64,000 nt of DNA from Astrothelium macrocarpum. Lineage: Eukaryota; Ascomycota; Dothideomycetes; Trypetheliales; Trypetheliaceae. Below are positions 49,584 to 60,488 of this stretch, in pieces (position 1 is the first letter of the stretch; each line of letters opens with the position of its first letter). The position numbers and the translations under genes were made by a program. The DNA lies in contig JAGEMR010000084.1 in the NCBI GenBank assembly GCA_021030915.1, positions 1-64,000 of the forward strand, in the 5' to 3' direction. The notes below the pieces were generated by a model. It was not told where the DNA came from, searched no databases, and was given only the letters and a program-made list of their open reading frames with translations.

Positions 49584-49586
49584 TTA
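49584..49586 (-). other. In-frame TAA inside the ankyrin region of the STAND gene
   Basis: Reading continues without frame change on both sides (GNVKVV, stop, QLHTHKVDICL). The surrounding sequence fits a normal ankyrin helix pair, and no intron with plausible length can remove the codon. Confidence 0.85.
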
Positions 49587-51727
49587 GACCACCTTCACAT
49601 TCCCCGACATAACAGCTAAATGCATAGGAGAGCCAGGCTTTTTGACGTAAGAGTGCATACGAAGTTGCTCTAAGACTCTCCCATCTTTTAGAAGTAACTT
49701 GATGATCTTATCTTGCCCATCAATACATGCTAATTGGATTGGCGTTGTATCATATCGATCCGGAACGTCGACCTGTATGCCTTCTCGTATCAACAACTTT
49801 GCGATGTTGAAATTATGGCCAAATATGGCGCGGTTCAAGGCTGTGTGATTACCCTGGCAAGTGTCCCTTTGGAAGAAGGACTCATTATTGTCGTGCGAAT
49901 TGTCGCTGTTTAGTATCTGACGAGCGAGATTTGTAAGTCCATAACATGTTGAAAATTGAAGACCGTTTACAGCTTCGTGTTGTAGTAAGGGACTATGAAA
50001 CCGCCAGCTTGGATCTATCATGTTCTGATGAATTATATGCCAGTCGGTCCGGATTCGTTCGTTCCGAAAAAACGCCTTTGAGAGATCAAATTTGCCCCCG
50101 CCAGTTGGGCCTGGATATCGAGCGTGGTCAGGCCAGTACAGAGCGGCATACAGGAAGAATGGGTTTTGTACATTTGGCCATACGGTCCAGTCATCAGTCT
50201 CGGGGTTCTGAAAAAATACGTTGTGTTCAGTCGTCTTCATCCAGCGATCTGTCCAGTCTCTTATTTTCGTGGACTTGTCTGTGTCCTGCAGAGTGCATTC
50301 GATTGCGCCAAGGCATACGTCAGAGATTAACGAATGTATTTCTTGCTTCGAGAACCAGAATTCATGGAGCTCAGCCACAGCAGAGGGATGCAAGCTCCGG
50401 AGATATTCCTTCAGAGACGCATGACAAAGGCGAACGTAGCCGTCATCATTCCGTGGGACATCAATCAGATGGCCACAGTATCCAAGGAAGGTCCTTGCCT
50501 GCTTAAGATCTTTAGCGATTGCACCGGCCAGCTCAGGGAGCTTCACGGAACGGCGAGCGCCACATATGATCATAAGGATAGATCTTATCTTTTGTACAAG
50601 TGAAGCCTTTTCGCATCTATTTCGCAGCAACCGAGTGTAGACTTCCTCCAAGCCAGGTGGAAAACTTTCAATAGCTGTTTCAATTTCGGTTGACTCTGAG
50701 ATTTCCAGCTCTTTTAAAACCAAAGCTACCCAGAGATACGTTCCTTCAGAATGACCGACCAATTTTTGGACGGTCTCCAATCGAAGTTGCTCATCTTCTT
50801 CCCAGTTTTGCTCCTTAGACATCTTGTCGATTCTCCGCTCTACCGTAAGACGGATATCCTCCTTGAGCTTCTGCCTGCACACATCATCGTGTTCAACTTG
50901 AAGGCGTTCGAAACGAGACATGAAACGCTTTAGGTGTATTAGTCGGTCCTCCCTGCCGATTAACATCAAGCGCAGTGGAACAGTCTGTAAGGTGGTTGCG
51001 GATTTGGAGGCGGAGTTTTCGGACATGTCTGAATTAGACTTTGAGTCACCTTTAAACAGGCTCTCAAATTTTCGGAGCAATAAATCGAATGTGGAGCCTG
51101 TACATTCGTCAACGCCGTCAAGAATGCAATTAATGTTGGGTAAAGAAGCGCTTCGGATTGAGTTTTCGAAGATCTTCCAAAGATCCTCAAAATTGGCCTC
51201 TTCAAACAGCTTCTCTTTTTGCATCGCGAATTCCTCTTGGAAATATTTGAAGACATCAGGCTTTTGTTTGAGTATTTGAAACAGTATGCAGCTTAGTACT
51301 GAGCTACCTGTCGAGGGTTTGTTCAGGGCTTCGTGGGAGAAGAAAACGTTGATTTCGTCCTTGACAAGTTCCTGCAGAGTCCTACTAAGATAAATTGCCA
51401 ACATAGTCTTCCCTTTACCCGGACCTCCTGAGACACAGAGCAGTGATGGACTATGCTGCAGCCATTGTATGAATTTTCCGTGGTCCAGTATCCATTTGCA
51501 CGTTCCAGGTGTTTCTTTTCCCTTGCGAGATTGGATAGAATCCAACGCTGTTGCAGGATTTTGACCGATGTTGTTGAAGATAGCATGGAAAAACTGGGAC
51601 TTTAGGTCCGTGTGATCTCGTTGCTGGTCGGTTGGAGTTTCTTTCGGTCTGTCAAAAACAAAAGCTAGTGCAAAGGATAGACAGACCATGATAGATTGTT
51701 GGTCTTACAATCATGGGAAAAGCTTAC

Positions 51728-51824
51728 CAAAATTGACAGGGCCATAAATTTGAGACGCGATAATATTGTTAGTGCCAGACGGGAGGTCTCCAATGAACTG
51801 CATAGCGGCTTGTTGATCTTCCAT
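51728..51824 (-). other. First exon of the STAND gene encoding the candidate amyloid motif
   Basis: ATG at 51824 opens MEDQQAAMQF, then the G/N-rich segment ending IYGPVNF at the GTAAGC donor. Fungal NLR genes that signal by amyloid templating carry such motifs exactly here. The exon is assigned by frame closure with exon 2 and by the match to 53717-53839. The first residue after the splice (Ala or another) depends on the exact acceptor. Confidence 0.65.
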
Positions 51825-52526
51825 TCTGAGACTTTGAGGTACCTACATTGTGGTCAAAACCTGTGGATAGTTATGAGCAAGACATACCGACCTGCCCAGA
51901 AGGCTGAAATCTTGCCCGCTCATCCATTGTGACGGGGTAAAGTTTCGAAGATGGGAGTCATTCGTTTGACGAGGATGAATCTTGTAGTTATTTGCGACGC
52001 GTTGCAAGTTGACAGGTAGAGCAAGTGCCCGCGGAAATAGGGCTAAACCTCCGTACTCCTTAACACAACCAACCACTAAGCATATTCTATTCAGCTTCTC
52101 TCAAAAGATAGTTCGACCAGATAACCTCACAGAAATCGCGACTCAAGCCCGGTTATTTCCTTCTTGAATCCAGGCTGGCCATCAGGGACGAGTATACCTG
52201 GAAAGCTGTCGTCTAGGAAGGTATGTACTGGCTTTTGAAAACCGAATTAATAGGAATCTTCTTCTACCAGTACACTAAACAGGCGAGCCAAAGCATGAAG
52301 GCGTTGCTTTAGGTCCAGGCACTATTGTCACATAAGTCTCTGCAGACGTGAGAGAGAAATTGGCTGACCGTCTGTACTACCAAAGATAGTTCTCAAACTA
52401 CGACCGTCCTCAAGGTCAAAGAGCTATCGGCAGATCTGGAACTTTGACGACTGCTGACAATAAAGTATTTGTACCACTTCAATTTCGAGAACTGTTCTAA
52501 TACAAAGAAGCAGCACACCACTAAGA
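51825..52526. promoter_or_regulatory. Shared divergent promoter, STAND receptor / SesB-like hydrolase
   Basis: These 702 bp separate the two start codons. Head-to-head transcription suggests co-expression of receptor and effector. No individual factor sites are claimed. Confidence 0.5.
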
Positions 52527-53639
52527 ATGTCTCGCGAAAGCGAATATGGTATAGCAGTGGTCTCAAATCCTGACAATGCTTTCGTGGAGTGAGCAGGCTG
52601 TGCGCATAAAATGGAAAGGCATGGCTCACGCTTGTATAGTGTTGTCTTCGTCCACGGACTCACAGGAAATCGCATAACAACATGGACAGCCTCCAAGGAT
52701 AATTCGAACTGTTTCTGGCCACAAGATATTCTCCCGAAGGATCTTCCGTCTGCGAGGATTCTAACTTGGGGGTATGACGCTGATGTTGTCAATCTTGAAA
52801 TGTTTGGCAATGTTTCAGCAAACAGCATGGCACACCACGCGAAAGCCCTGTGCCTCGATCTAACAAAGCTCCGGACAGATTCTAAAACCTTTGTAAGTAT
52901 CAGCTTTCAGATGATAAGAAGAAAGCAAGAACCCTAACTGGAGCTCCAGGGCCGACCCATACTCTTTGTGGCACACAGTCTTGGAGGTCTCATATGCAAG
53001 AGCGTACGTTTTATCTTGACTCTCTAAACGATGGGATACATGCTCACCAGCCCTTCTCGTTTCTTAGGCGATCCTCCATGCTAAAGGCGTCTTGACAAAT
53101 GAAGACAAAGATTTTCGGGATATCGCAGACGCCTTGTACGGTATCCTATTTATGGGGACTCCACACAATGGCTCCGAATTTGCTACATGGATGGAGCTTC
53201 TAAGGAAATTACTCAGTCTTGTGAAACAGACAAATAAGAAACTATTGAAAGAACTGGAGCAAAATGCAGAACCTCTGGTTGAATTACAAGATGAGTTCCA
53301 AAAGTTTCTAAGGTTTCGAGACCAGCAGCAAACAGGCATCAAAGTCATATGTTTCTTTGAGGAACTTCCGGAGCCAGGACTAAAGCGCAAGGTACTGGGA
53401 AAATAATGTGCCGCCAAGGTTGATGGTATACTAATAAAGGACTCCAGATCGTTGCAAATGAATCTGCAACCATGAAAGGCTATGCCTCATACGGTATACC
53501 CGCTACTCATAGCAGAATGACGAAGTTCAGTAAGCCTAATGACGTGGGCTACCAACGAGTGGTATCATTTCTCAAGCAGTGTGTGAAGGGTGTAGGCGAA
53601 GGCGGATGGCTACAGGGGAAGCAGCCCCCGGAAGACTAG
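52527..53639 (+). CDS. SesB-like alpha/beta hydrolase (putative cell-death effector), 294 aa as read
   Basis: Exons 52527-52588, 52640-52892, 52950-53003, 53068-53391 and 53448-53639, with introns of 51-64 bp; frame closed (885 nt). The N-terminus EYGIAVVSNPDNAFVDVVFV leads to the oxyanion strand VFVHGLTGNR and CFWPQDILPKDLPSARILTWGY. The nucleophile elbow is VAHSLGGLICKS (Ser115); LYGILFMGTPHNGS follows, and a late THSRMTKF supplies the probable catalytic His. This is the lipase-like domain known as SesB, also fused to NB-ARC/NACHT proteins. It stands alone, head-to-head with the STAND gene. The TAG at 53637-53639 is followed by four codons, a good GTAAGC donor and an in-phase exon with an amyloid-like motif, so the original protein may have been about 339 residues. 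Substrate unknown, probably membrane lipid. Confidence 0.85.
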
Positions 53640-53716
53640 CAAAGCGCCACAGTAAGCCTAAAGCTTCGTCAAGGTTGCGAATGCTTTCTCTAGGGAATGC
53701 TGATTCTCTGTCATAG

Positions 53717-53839
53717 TGGACTTCAAACACTGGGACCTACAAAGTCGTTCATAACGGCAATGTGCATCCTGATGCAAACGTCGTTTATGGGGGCCCTATT
53801 TATGGAGGCATCAGCTTTGGTAAGAACGGTGCGAACTGA
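53717..53839 (+). other. Probable former last exon of the hydrolase gene, encoding a C-terminal amyloid-like motif
   Basis: After a 65-bp putative intron (53652-53716; GTAAGC donor, CTGAT branch, CATAG acceptor) the open frame encodes 40 residues. These include PDANVVYGGPIYGGISFG and end at TGA. The phase matches the hydrolase frame if the TAG at 53637 was once CAG. The segment aligns ungapped with the STAND exon-1 motif, sharing N, then I-Y-G and F at equivalent places and V/I at others. In known pairs the motif is C-terminal on the effector, as here. The exon is small, so the call rests on this match and on the splice signals. Confidence 0.65.
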
Positions 53840-56535
53840 TACCCTGAGCGGCGAAAGCCTCGCATTGCTGATTTGGAATTGAAGGCAGACACCAGTAATT
53901 GAGACGATTGTTGGGTGGGTTCACAAGCGTGAAGTGTGCAAACCAAACGGACGGAAAGTGCGAGGACCGCGGGAGATGGATACACTTTTCCGATACTAGT
54001 TAATGAGATGAAGCTAGCGGCGAGTTTAATTTTCACCTACCAGCAATTCCATGGGGTTGGTATGAACATCAGTTGCAATTTCTTTCTTTTGAGGTTCTGC
54101 AGCAATACCTAGACAATACAAAGCTTGACGTCCGCCTCGCTTGTCAAAATGCTTAGGATTCAATAGGCGTCCTTGCGCCTAAGTACCATAATGCGGCTAG
54201 CGATTGGAAGTGCCTCAACAATCGCAAACGCAATTCTACGCCGCCTTATCAAAAAGTCATGTACAATATCTTTTTGCTTTGTCAATCTGAAGACGGCATC
54301 GCCGAGATCTCAGTAGACACGCAGCGAAGGTCTTTCGCAGCATTCACCTCTTGACTATCCCTTGGTCAAATGGGCTACACATCGCTTTTCTCCTTTACTA
54401 ACGGTGGACAGTGCTTAGATATTCCCAATTTCTCTCGATTTCTCCAGCATGCCCAAAACACTTAACGTAGATACTCACATTGAATACCGCTATCTCCGAC
54501 CTCGACACCTTCAAAGCAAGAGTGCTGGTATCAGAACGGCGTGAAAGATTAATAAAGCTACTACCTTATCCAGTCTATTTACGTTGATAAGAAACGTCGA
54601 AAAGTTCAAGACGCGAATCAGTCCGAAATCACTGCCCGCTACCTTGTTGTCTGCTTCAGGGTGAAAAGACTCCGTTCACAGTCTAGCCGTTATGTGGATT
54701 GCTTCATGTCCAGCTCTCCTGCCTTCCGCCTTACATCCCCATGCTCAGCTTCATTTGCCGTGCGTTCAATTTCGCATACACCGACGAAAAGGTACCGACC
54801 CTACTACTGCCAAGATATTCTTGATATGGAGGGAGCTTCACAGTGGAAATATGAGATATTGAGGAGAAAAATAATAGTAATTTGGTGACAATACCCTTTC
54901 ATCGTGGGTACTGGCGGAGGACAATGGAACATCATGCCCAAGAGATCTTGTAGACGGATTTGAAACGGACTTAGGCAATAAATCGAAGGGAAACGACGTA
55001 TAGACCTTGTCGCGGTTTTCTGAATAATGCAACGCTACCTAAATGGACATCTTTTCAACTAAGCGTACACTCATCAAACCAAGCTTGATAAATCTAAACG
55101 TTAAGTAATGTTTGCTGCCTCGTACTTCTCTTTGTATTGAATCTCGGCATTTTCGAATCAGCATATCGGGTCACTTCGCCATTTCATCACCCCCGCTCTT
55201 TTCTGCATTTGTGCTACTGTATGTTCTGATAATACATTGATAGCGTCTCCTGATCTCCCTTTCTTTTTTGCTAGGTGTGTGGCAGTACAACTACCCAAAT
55301 CACGATGGCAACTGTGAAATATTTAGACATACTTTATATCAATATACGTATTTCACATCCAAAGATTACACCAACTTTACATGCAACATAGTGTCCACGG
55401 TTCCAATTACACTCCGAACACACTACCTCTTCCATCGTCTTTCCTGCTACCTACGCTACCTCCCACCGCCACTTCCGACTCACGCTCAATAGCGCAACGT
55501 CGAGGGTGATAGTCGTAGCAGGAGCTCGGTTGAGTTGTTGCCCGAGTTGCCGCCTTCAGCAGGACGCCACCTTTCGGAGGAAATCCGCGGAAAGGGACCG
55601 GTGAGCTGCAATTCGAGGATGACGACGAATCTCTCACGCTCAATATTGTCATCCCCGCCGTCACGCTCCTCCTCGTCTTATTATATAGGACTCGTAACAC
55701 AGAAGGGTAGCTTTCCGCGGAAACTGGTAGAAGGTGTGGCAACAGGAGCAAGAGAGAGGCTTGAGATGAGCCAAGATTAGGGAGGTTTGGCGGGTTCTAA
55801 AGACCAGGTGTGGCCACCAAGGACTTGCAACGGCGACAGGGGCGGTGGCGAAACTTTCTAGGACATTTTCGTCAAGTCAAGACGGGGTCCTCTGGTCTTT
55901 CGTGTAAAGTTGACACACCCTCCCATTGTGACAGATACAGGTCAGGTCAGGTCTTAGCGTCCAAAAGATCAGAGGCTATAGAACGGGACCCAGTATAGGT
56001 GAATAAGAGTTGAGCAGTAGCTGAACAGTCCATGTACACACTGAGCTGATTTTTAGCTGGGTTTGAAAAAAAAATTTTGACCTGAAATACGGCTAAACCG
56101 CTTGAGTGTGACAAAATAAAGCGACTGCCGCGTGACCTTACCCATCGGCTGAAATGGTGGGCTTCAGAGCTCTGGAATGTATGATATTCACCTGATATCT
56201 CTGTCAGTATAAATATTGCTCCCCTAAACAAAGTGTGGTCTGACCGTGCCAAATCCATTAAACAATCCCCACAATCCCATCTGATATTGCTGCCTTTCAT
56301 CAATCATGATGATCTGATATTTGTATCCTTTGAACACCGAGCTTTATTCAATGGGACAGTTTGTACTCGATGATTGGAACGAGACGCAGAAGGAGCGGAC
56401 CTTACCCAGAGTAGCCACAGATGGTCTTTCCGGCATTCCACTCATTCGCGCTCTGCATGTCATCGTTCTAACACCCCTTTTGAGCAGAAGCCATATCAGC
56501 TCCGTCCAAATACTTCTTGACGTGACACGGGTGGT
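53840..56535. other. Long intergenic stretch, no supported gene
   Basis: Nearly 2.7 kb of normal composition with only short, motif-free open frames. It may contain decayed genes or untranslated sequence. I see no transposon ends in it. Confidence 0.5.
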
Positions 56536-57084
56536 TTATAACGGCGCCTCAAGGACATCTTTAGTCTCCACGACTTCACCAAACGCGAATCCAAATGCTT
56601 TCAAGCCAGCGTTATGCTGTGTTTTGTTGGCACTCCCGCAAGCATCCGCCACCAGTAATGTCTCGAAGCCTCGATTAAATGCAGCTCGGCCTGTCGTATC
56701 GCAACAGCAGTCTGTCATGACCCCACACACTATTACACGGCTCGCCTTCACATCTTTGAGCTTGGGCTCAAGAGGAGTGTTGATGAAAGCATCATAGGTA
56801 TTTTTGGGAATGACTTCTTGCTCTTTACAAACATCCTTGATTTCCGGCATGAATTCCCAGTCGCGCGAACCGATTGCGATCGAGCCGTCGGGACCCCATT
56901 TGCGGACGAGTTGATTTCGATAAGGTGGCGTCAACTCTTCTTTGGAATGGCCGTGCTGCGTAAAGAAGATGGGTTGGGAGTGAGAACGAAAGTGGGAAAT
57001 CAGCTTCTGCACGTTTGGCAGGGATGTGGCTGTCATAGATGAAAAGAAGTTTTGCATGTCAACAACAAGCAGAGCTGTTGCCAT
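56536..57084 (-). CDS. Isochorismatase-family cysteine hydrolase, 182 aa
   Basis: A single exon. The ATG at 57084 (MATALLVVDMQNFF) is chosen because the family starts just before the first strand with its catalytic Asp; the longer open frame lacks an earlier ATG. The triad is Asp9 (VVDMQ), Lys94 (IPKNTYDAF) and Cys127 in GVMTDCCCDTTGRAAF, within the normal cis-peptide loop. Members hydrolyse isochorismate, nicotinamide or related amides; substrate cannot be inferred. Length is typical. The gene appears intact and lies 312 bp from the third pogo-like element. Confidence 0.88.
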   Translation of the reverse strand: MATALLVVDMQNFFSSMTATSLPNVQKLISHFRSHSQPIFFTQHGHSKEELTPPYRNQLVRKWGPDGSIAIGSRDWEFMPEIKDVCKEQEVIPKNTYDAFINTPLEPKLKDVKASRVIVCGVMTDCCCDTTGRAAFNRGFETLLVADACGSANKTQHNAGLKAFGFAFGEVVETKDVLEAPL

Positions 57085-57396
57085 GTTTGCTAACTTGTTC
57101 TGAATCGGCCTGAAGCTGCGGTTGTGTTTATTCGTCAAACGACCTCAGATCATTTTCTGCATGAGTCGGCATCGGCGAGTTTTGATGCCAAGGATCGTCT
57201 CGTCCAGATGTAATAATTCCAGACATAGGAGTAAGGATTTTTCATAGAAGGCTGAAACGCACACACAAAGGGAGTATGGACCAGAACGAATTACTCTGGT
57301 TGATTCGTGCCGTAAGGTAATGTCCCAGCCAAAGAGCCAAGAGATGTGGAGGACAAGCAAGCCCTAGCTCTGCTTATCTAAGCCTTAGGGTCACTA

Positions 57397-59258
57397 ACGT
57401 GGTTCACAAGCGAGTGCGCAACACAAGCGAGTGCGCAGACCTCACCACCCCTCTATACTTTTATCTTTATCAATTAATCACAATTAGATTGAATTTATTA
57501 AAAAATATTAAATTACATTTTTAATATATTGTATAAATTTTTACGTTATATTTAAATGAATTGTATAAATTATAATGAAATATAATGTATATTTTGAATT
57601 GATTAGAATCAATACACGTCTCAATAATTCGTATTTCATTCTGAATTTATTTTTTTAATTGACCTTTAATAATTCTATTTTAATTTTTATTGATAATTAA
57701 AATATTTTTATTTATAATAATCATATAATATTGATTTTATTGGTGAATTTATCATTTATTTATAATTCGGAATTTTTTAATTTTAATTATCAGAATTATT
57801 CTATTATATACGGCTATTTTAAATTTTTTTAAAAATTGATTAAAAATATTATCTGATGATAATTTTGAATTATTTTTGCGGAATTATTATTATTATTAAA
57901 TATAATTTATTTGATATTTAATATCAGTTATTATATGAAATATTTTAAATTTTTAAATTGATTGAATAAATATAAGATTTAAGATTCGTATGATAAAATT
58001 TAGAATAAAAAAAATATAATTTGGATTAAAAAAAATAAATTCAATTATTAAAAAATTATTAAAAATATTTTTTTTTCGTAATTATTTAAATATATATAAT
58101 ATAATAAATTGATAAAAAATTCTTTTTTATAATATGATTAATATCAAATCATATTTATTTTTTAATTTAGATATTATATATTCATTTATATGAATTGAAA
58201 TAATTTATATTAAATAATTATAAAATATGAAATGAATACATAAATATATAAAATATAAGAATTTTATTTTATTTATAAAAATTTTTAAATCTGATATTAT
58301 GATAATTTTTATAACCGTCAAAAATAAAAAAATATTATTGATTTTTTATATGACATTTAATATATTTATAAAAATATTGGATTTATTCAAAATCAATCTA
58401 ATTATTAATCTAGCCATTTTTATTTATTATAATATATTAATTATATAATAAATCGTTATTAATATATCAGATTATTTAATAAAATTTCATTTTTAGAATA
58501 ATTAATATTGGAAATATTCAATTTTTTATATTAATTTTATAAATAATAATTATTCATTTTCGATTTTTTGATTATATAATTTTTATATAATCCTTTTTTT
58601 TAATTTTTATAATAATTTTTATAATTTCAATAATTTTTATTTAAAAATTAATTTCGTTAAAATTAAAAATATTATTATCAAATATTTTATATTTTTGAAT
58701 TAACTATATTTTATATAAAATTAAATTAATTTTATATAATAATTAGATTCTCATATAATATTCATTAATAATTATATTTCTGATTATATATTATATAAAA
58801 TTGAAAAAAATATTTAATAAAATTTATAAATTAATTTTTATTGATAATAAATAATAGAATTATTTTCCGATTTACGAAAATAATATTTGTGATATTTTAT
58901 ATAATATATATTTAAAAAAGAAATTTTTATATATCAAAATTAAAAATATATTGGATAAATATTTTTTTTTTAATAAAAATAAATTTACGCGTTATTGATT
59001 GAATATCGTGTCATAAAGGGGTATTATAATAACGTCTTCGGAATATATCTTTAAAGATCTCGTATACACGAATAATTATATAAATAGAACTGATTTGATT
59101 GATATGAATTGCATTAATAATAAAATAAATCCTATCTTCAGTATTAAATTGATTAGTAGATTGCATTATAATAAATAAGAGGATAGAAGGTTGGTACGCG
59201 CGACGCGTGGTGGGGTCTGCGCACTCGCTTGTGTTGCGCACTCGCTTATGAACCACGT
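57397..59258 (-). mobile_element. pogo/Fot1-like DNA transposon, copy 3 (related subfamily), RIP-degraded
   Basis: Exactly 1862 bp, bounded by TA on both sides. The inverted repeats begin ACGTGGTTCACAAGCGAGTG and contain a doublet of AAGCGAGTGCGCA, parallel to the doublet of copies 1 and 2 but with a different sequence. On the minus strand from about 59171 the remnant MQSTNQFNTEDRIYFIINAI and RVYEIFKDIFRRRYYNTP matches the N-terminal DNA-binding region of Fot1-like transposases. The rest is AT-saturated with stops. Equal length but different TIR suggests a sister subfamily. Confidence 0.9.
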
Positions 59259-59370
59259 TAACGCTTAGAAATTCTGAAGATTCCAGTTCACCAAACCCTT
59301 TTCCACTTGAAATTGGAGCTTTCTGACCATTGATGCCCAACTTACGTCCTGTCTATTTCACTAGAAGCCA

Positions 59371-59700
59371 CTATTCATCCCAGACAAGGTCAACGTGCAA
59401 TCTTTTATTCTTAAACATGACATGAGAAGATTGAATAGTCTTTCCATCAGGCCGCATCAAGCGATAGATTCAGTTCTCCTCAGAGCTAGCTAGACGATAA
59501 GTTATTATCCTTGATGCCCTTGTGCTTCTTAACTAGAAGCGTACTAGCGAATCCGCGAATGTGCGCAAGGTCAGGCTTGTCGCTGTGCTATGTTCCATAA
59601 GGAGTTTTGTCGAGCTTTGAGCTAGAGCTCCTGTGTCGGAGATCGCAAGTCGCTTGGAATACCTCAAGCCATATGTTTTATGGAAGCTTCGACTCCAGGA
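59371..59700 (-). mobile_element. Copia integrase fragment, non-RIP composition
   Basis: On the minus strand, broken frames read KLDKTPYGT, HSDKPDLAHIRGFA, and after a stop IYRLMRPDGKTIQSSHVMFK ending LVWDE. This is the integrase end of copia pol (KTPYE.W...KPDLSHLRVFG; YR.W.P....SRDV.F). It is a truncated remnant without LTRs, is not AT-saturated, and is a different lineage from the element at 3791. Confidence 0.65.
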
Positions 59701-60488
59701 CCGTTGGCTGGGGTTTCTTGATGAGCATACGATTCGCTCCCTCAGCACTTCTACCCTGTTTGTGCTGGTCGGTGGTGGACGACTCAGATATTATCAGTGA
59801 TCGCAACGGGCTGCGCTGATTCGGTACAGACATCTATGCCAGAGACTTGAGCCCTAAGACCTGGTGGAGTATTGATGCGCACTTTCGTGATCAGTCAATC
59901 GTTTGAGGCTATTTGAATAATGACAATTAACCGACATGGAGAACCTTTTACTTGCTAGTAAGTTTGTCCGCTAAGTATGTACAAATACCTACTTCATGCA
60001 GGGGAACTGAGTCCTTATTGCTATCATCGCTGTTCTCATTGCCATTACACAAGTTTTGCTCTTCTATGGAGGCATAGACAATTCTCATGATTTAAGGACT
60101 TCCATGTTATCACTATTAACGACGCTGGCCTTCGATCTCGACTACACGTTCGTATAGCTTTTGAGATGTACTGAATTGCTAATCAACCCCAGTGTTCAAG
60201 TGAATTCCATTCTCCTTCCTTGGTTCTAGTCCCCTAACTTCGTTTCGCGTTCTTGTTGGCCCCAGCGGAGCCGTTTGCATATGTGTTTTTAAGCTTGGAG
60301 CCGCTTCAAATGAATCTGCGAAGCTTGCACATGGAACTGTAGCCTGGCCGAGATTCAATGATCTATCCCGCCTTGAAATCTTGCCATGCCAGCGACGGTT
60401 ACTACTGCTTCGTTGGGGCCTACCATAACTTTTCAATTCACTCCCCAGATTTTTAGACGCATCAATATCAATCTCGAACGAACCGCAA
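59701..60488. other. No supported gene
   Basis: An open frame at 60179-60436 (-) lies downstream of the sulfotransferase fragment but does not resemble its missing C-terminal half. Nothing else is recognisable. Confidence 0.45.

Larger units (their letters stand above)
47603..51824 (-). pseudogene. NACHT-ankyrin STAND (NLR-like) receptor with N-terminal amyloid-like motif, one internal stop
   Basis: Exons 51824-51728, 51664-48212 and 48165-47603; introns of 63 bp (GTAAGC...ACTAG) and 46 bp (GTGTGT...AATAG) give 4113 nt in one frame. Exon 1 encodes about 32 residues, Gln-rich then SGTNNIIASQIYGPVNF, resembling prion-like signalling motifs on fungal NLR N-termini. NACHT has Walker A GGPGKGKT (about 112-119) and Walker B NCILDGVDEC (about 211-220). 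A winged-helix-like region and about ten ankyrin repeats follow (GNTCLHLAARFGHSKLVSFL, RRTPLHVAAHSGNQEVV, GRTPLHLACAYGSLSIV). The acidic tail ends DELYDYLYGN. At 49584-49586 an in-frame TAA (codon about 726) splits a repeat; CAA to TAA explains it. The intact protein would be an intracellular sensor triggering cell death. Product as read: about 725 residues without most repeats. Confidence 0.85.

Noticed and set aside
12733..53639. Stop-codon reassignment (TAA/TAG read as Gln)
   Set aside because: Three genes have Gln-position stops, but eRF3, PKS, BSD and others end with ordinary TAA/TAG codons at family-typical positions, and the long PKS has no internal stop. Simple nonsense mutation fits better.
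54130..54900. Gene in the 53.8-56.5 kb gap
   Set aside because: Short open frames such as 54661-54888 have no motif, no consistent splice signals and no composition difference from surrounding DNA.
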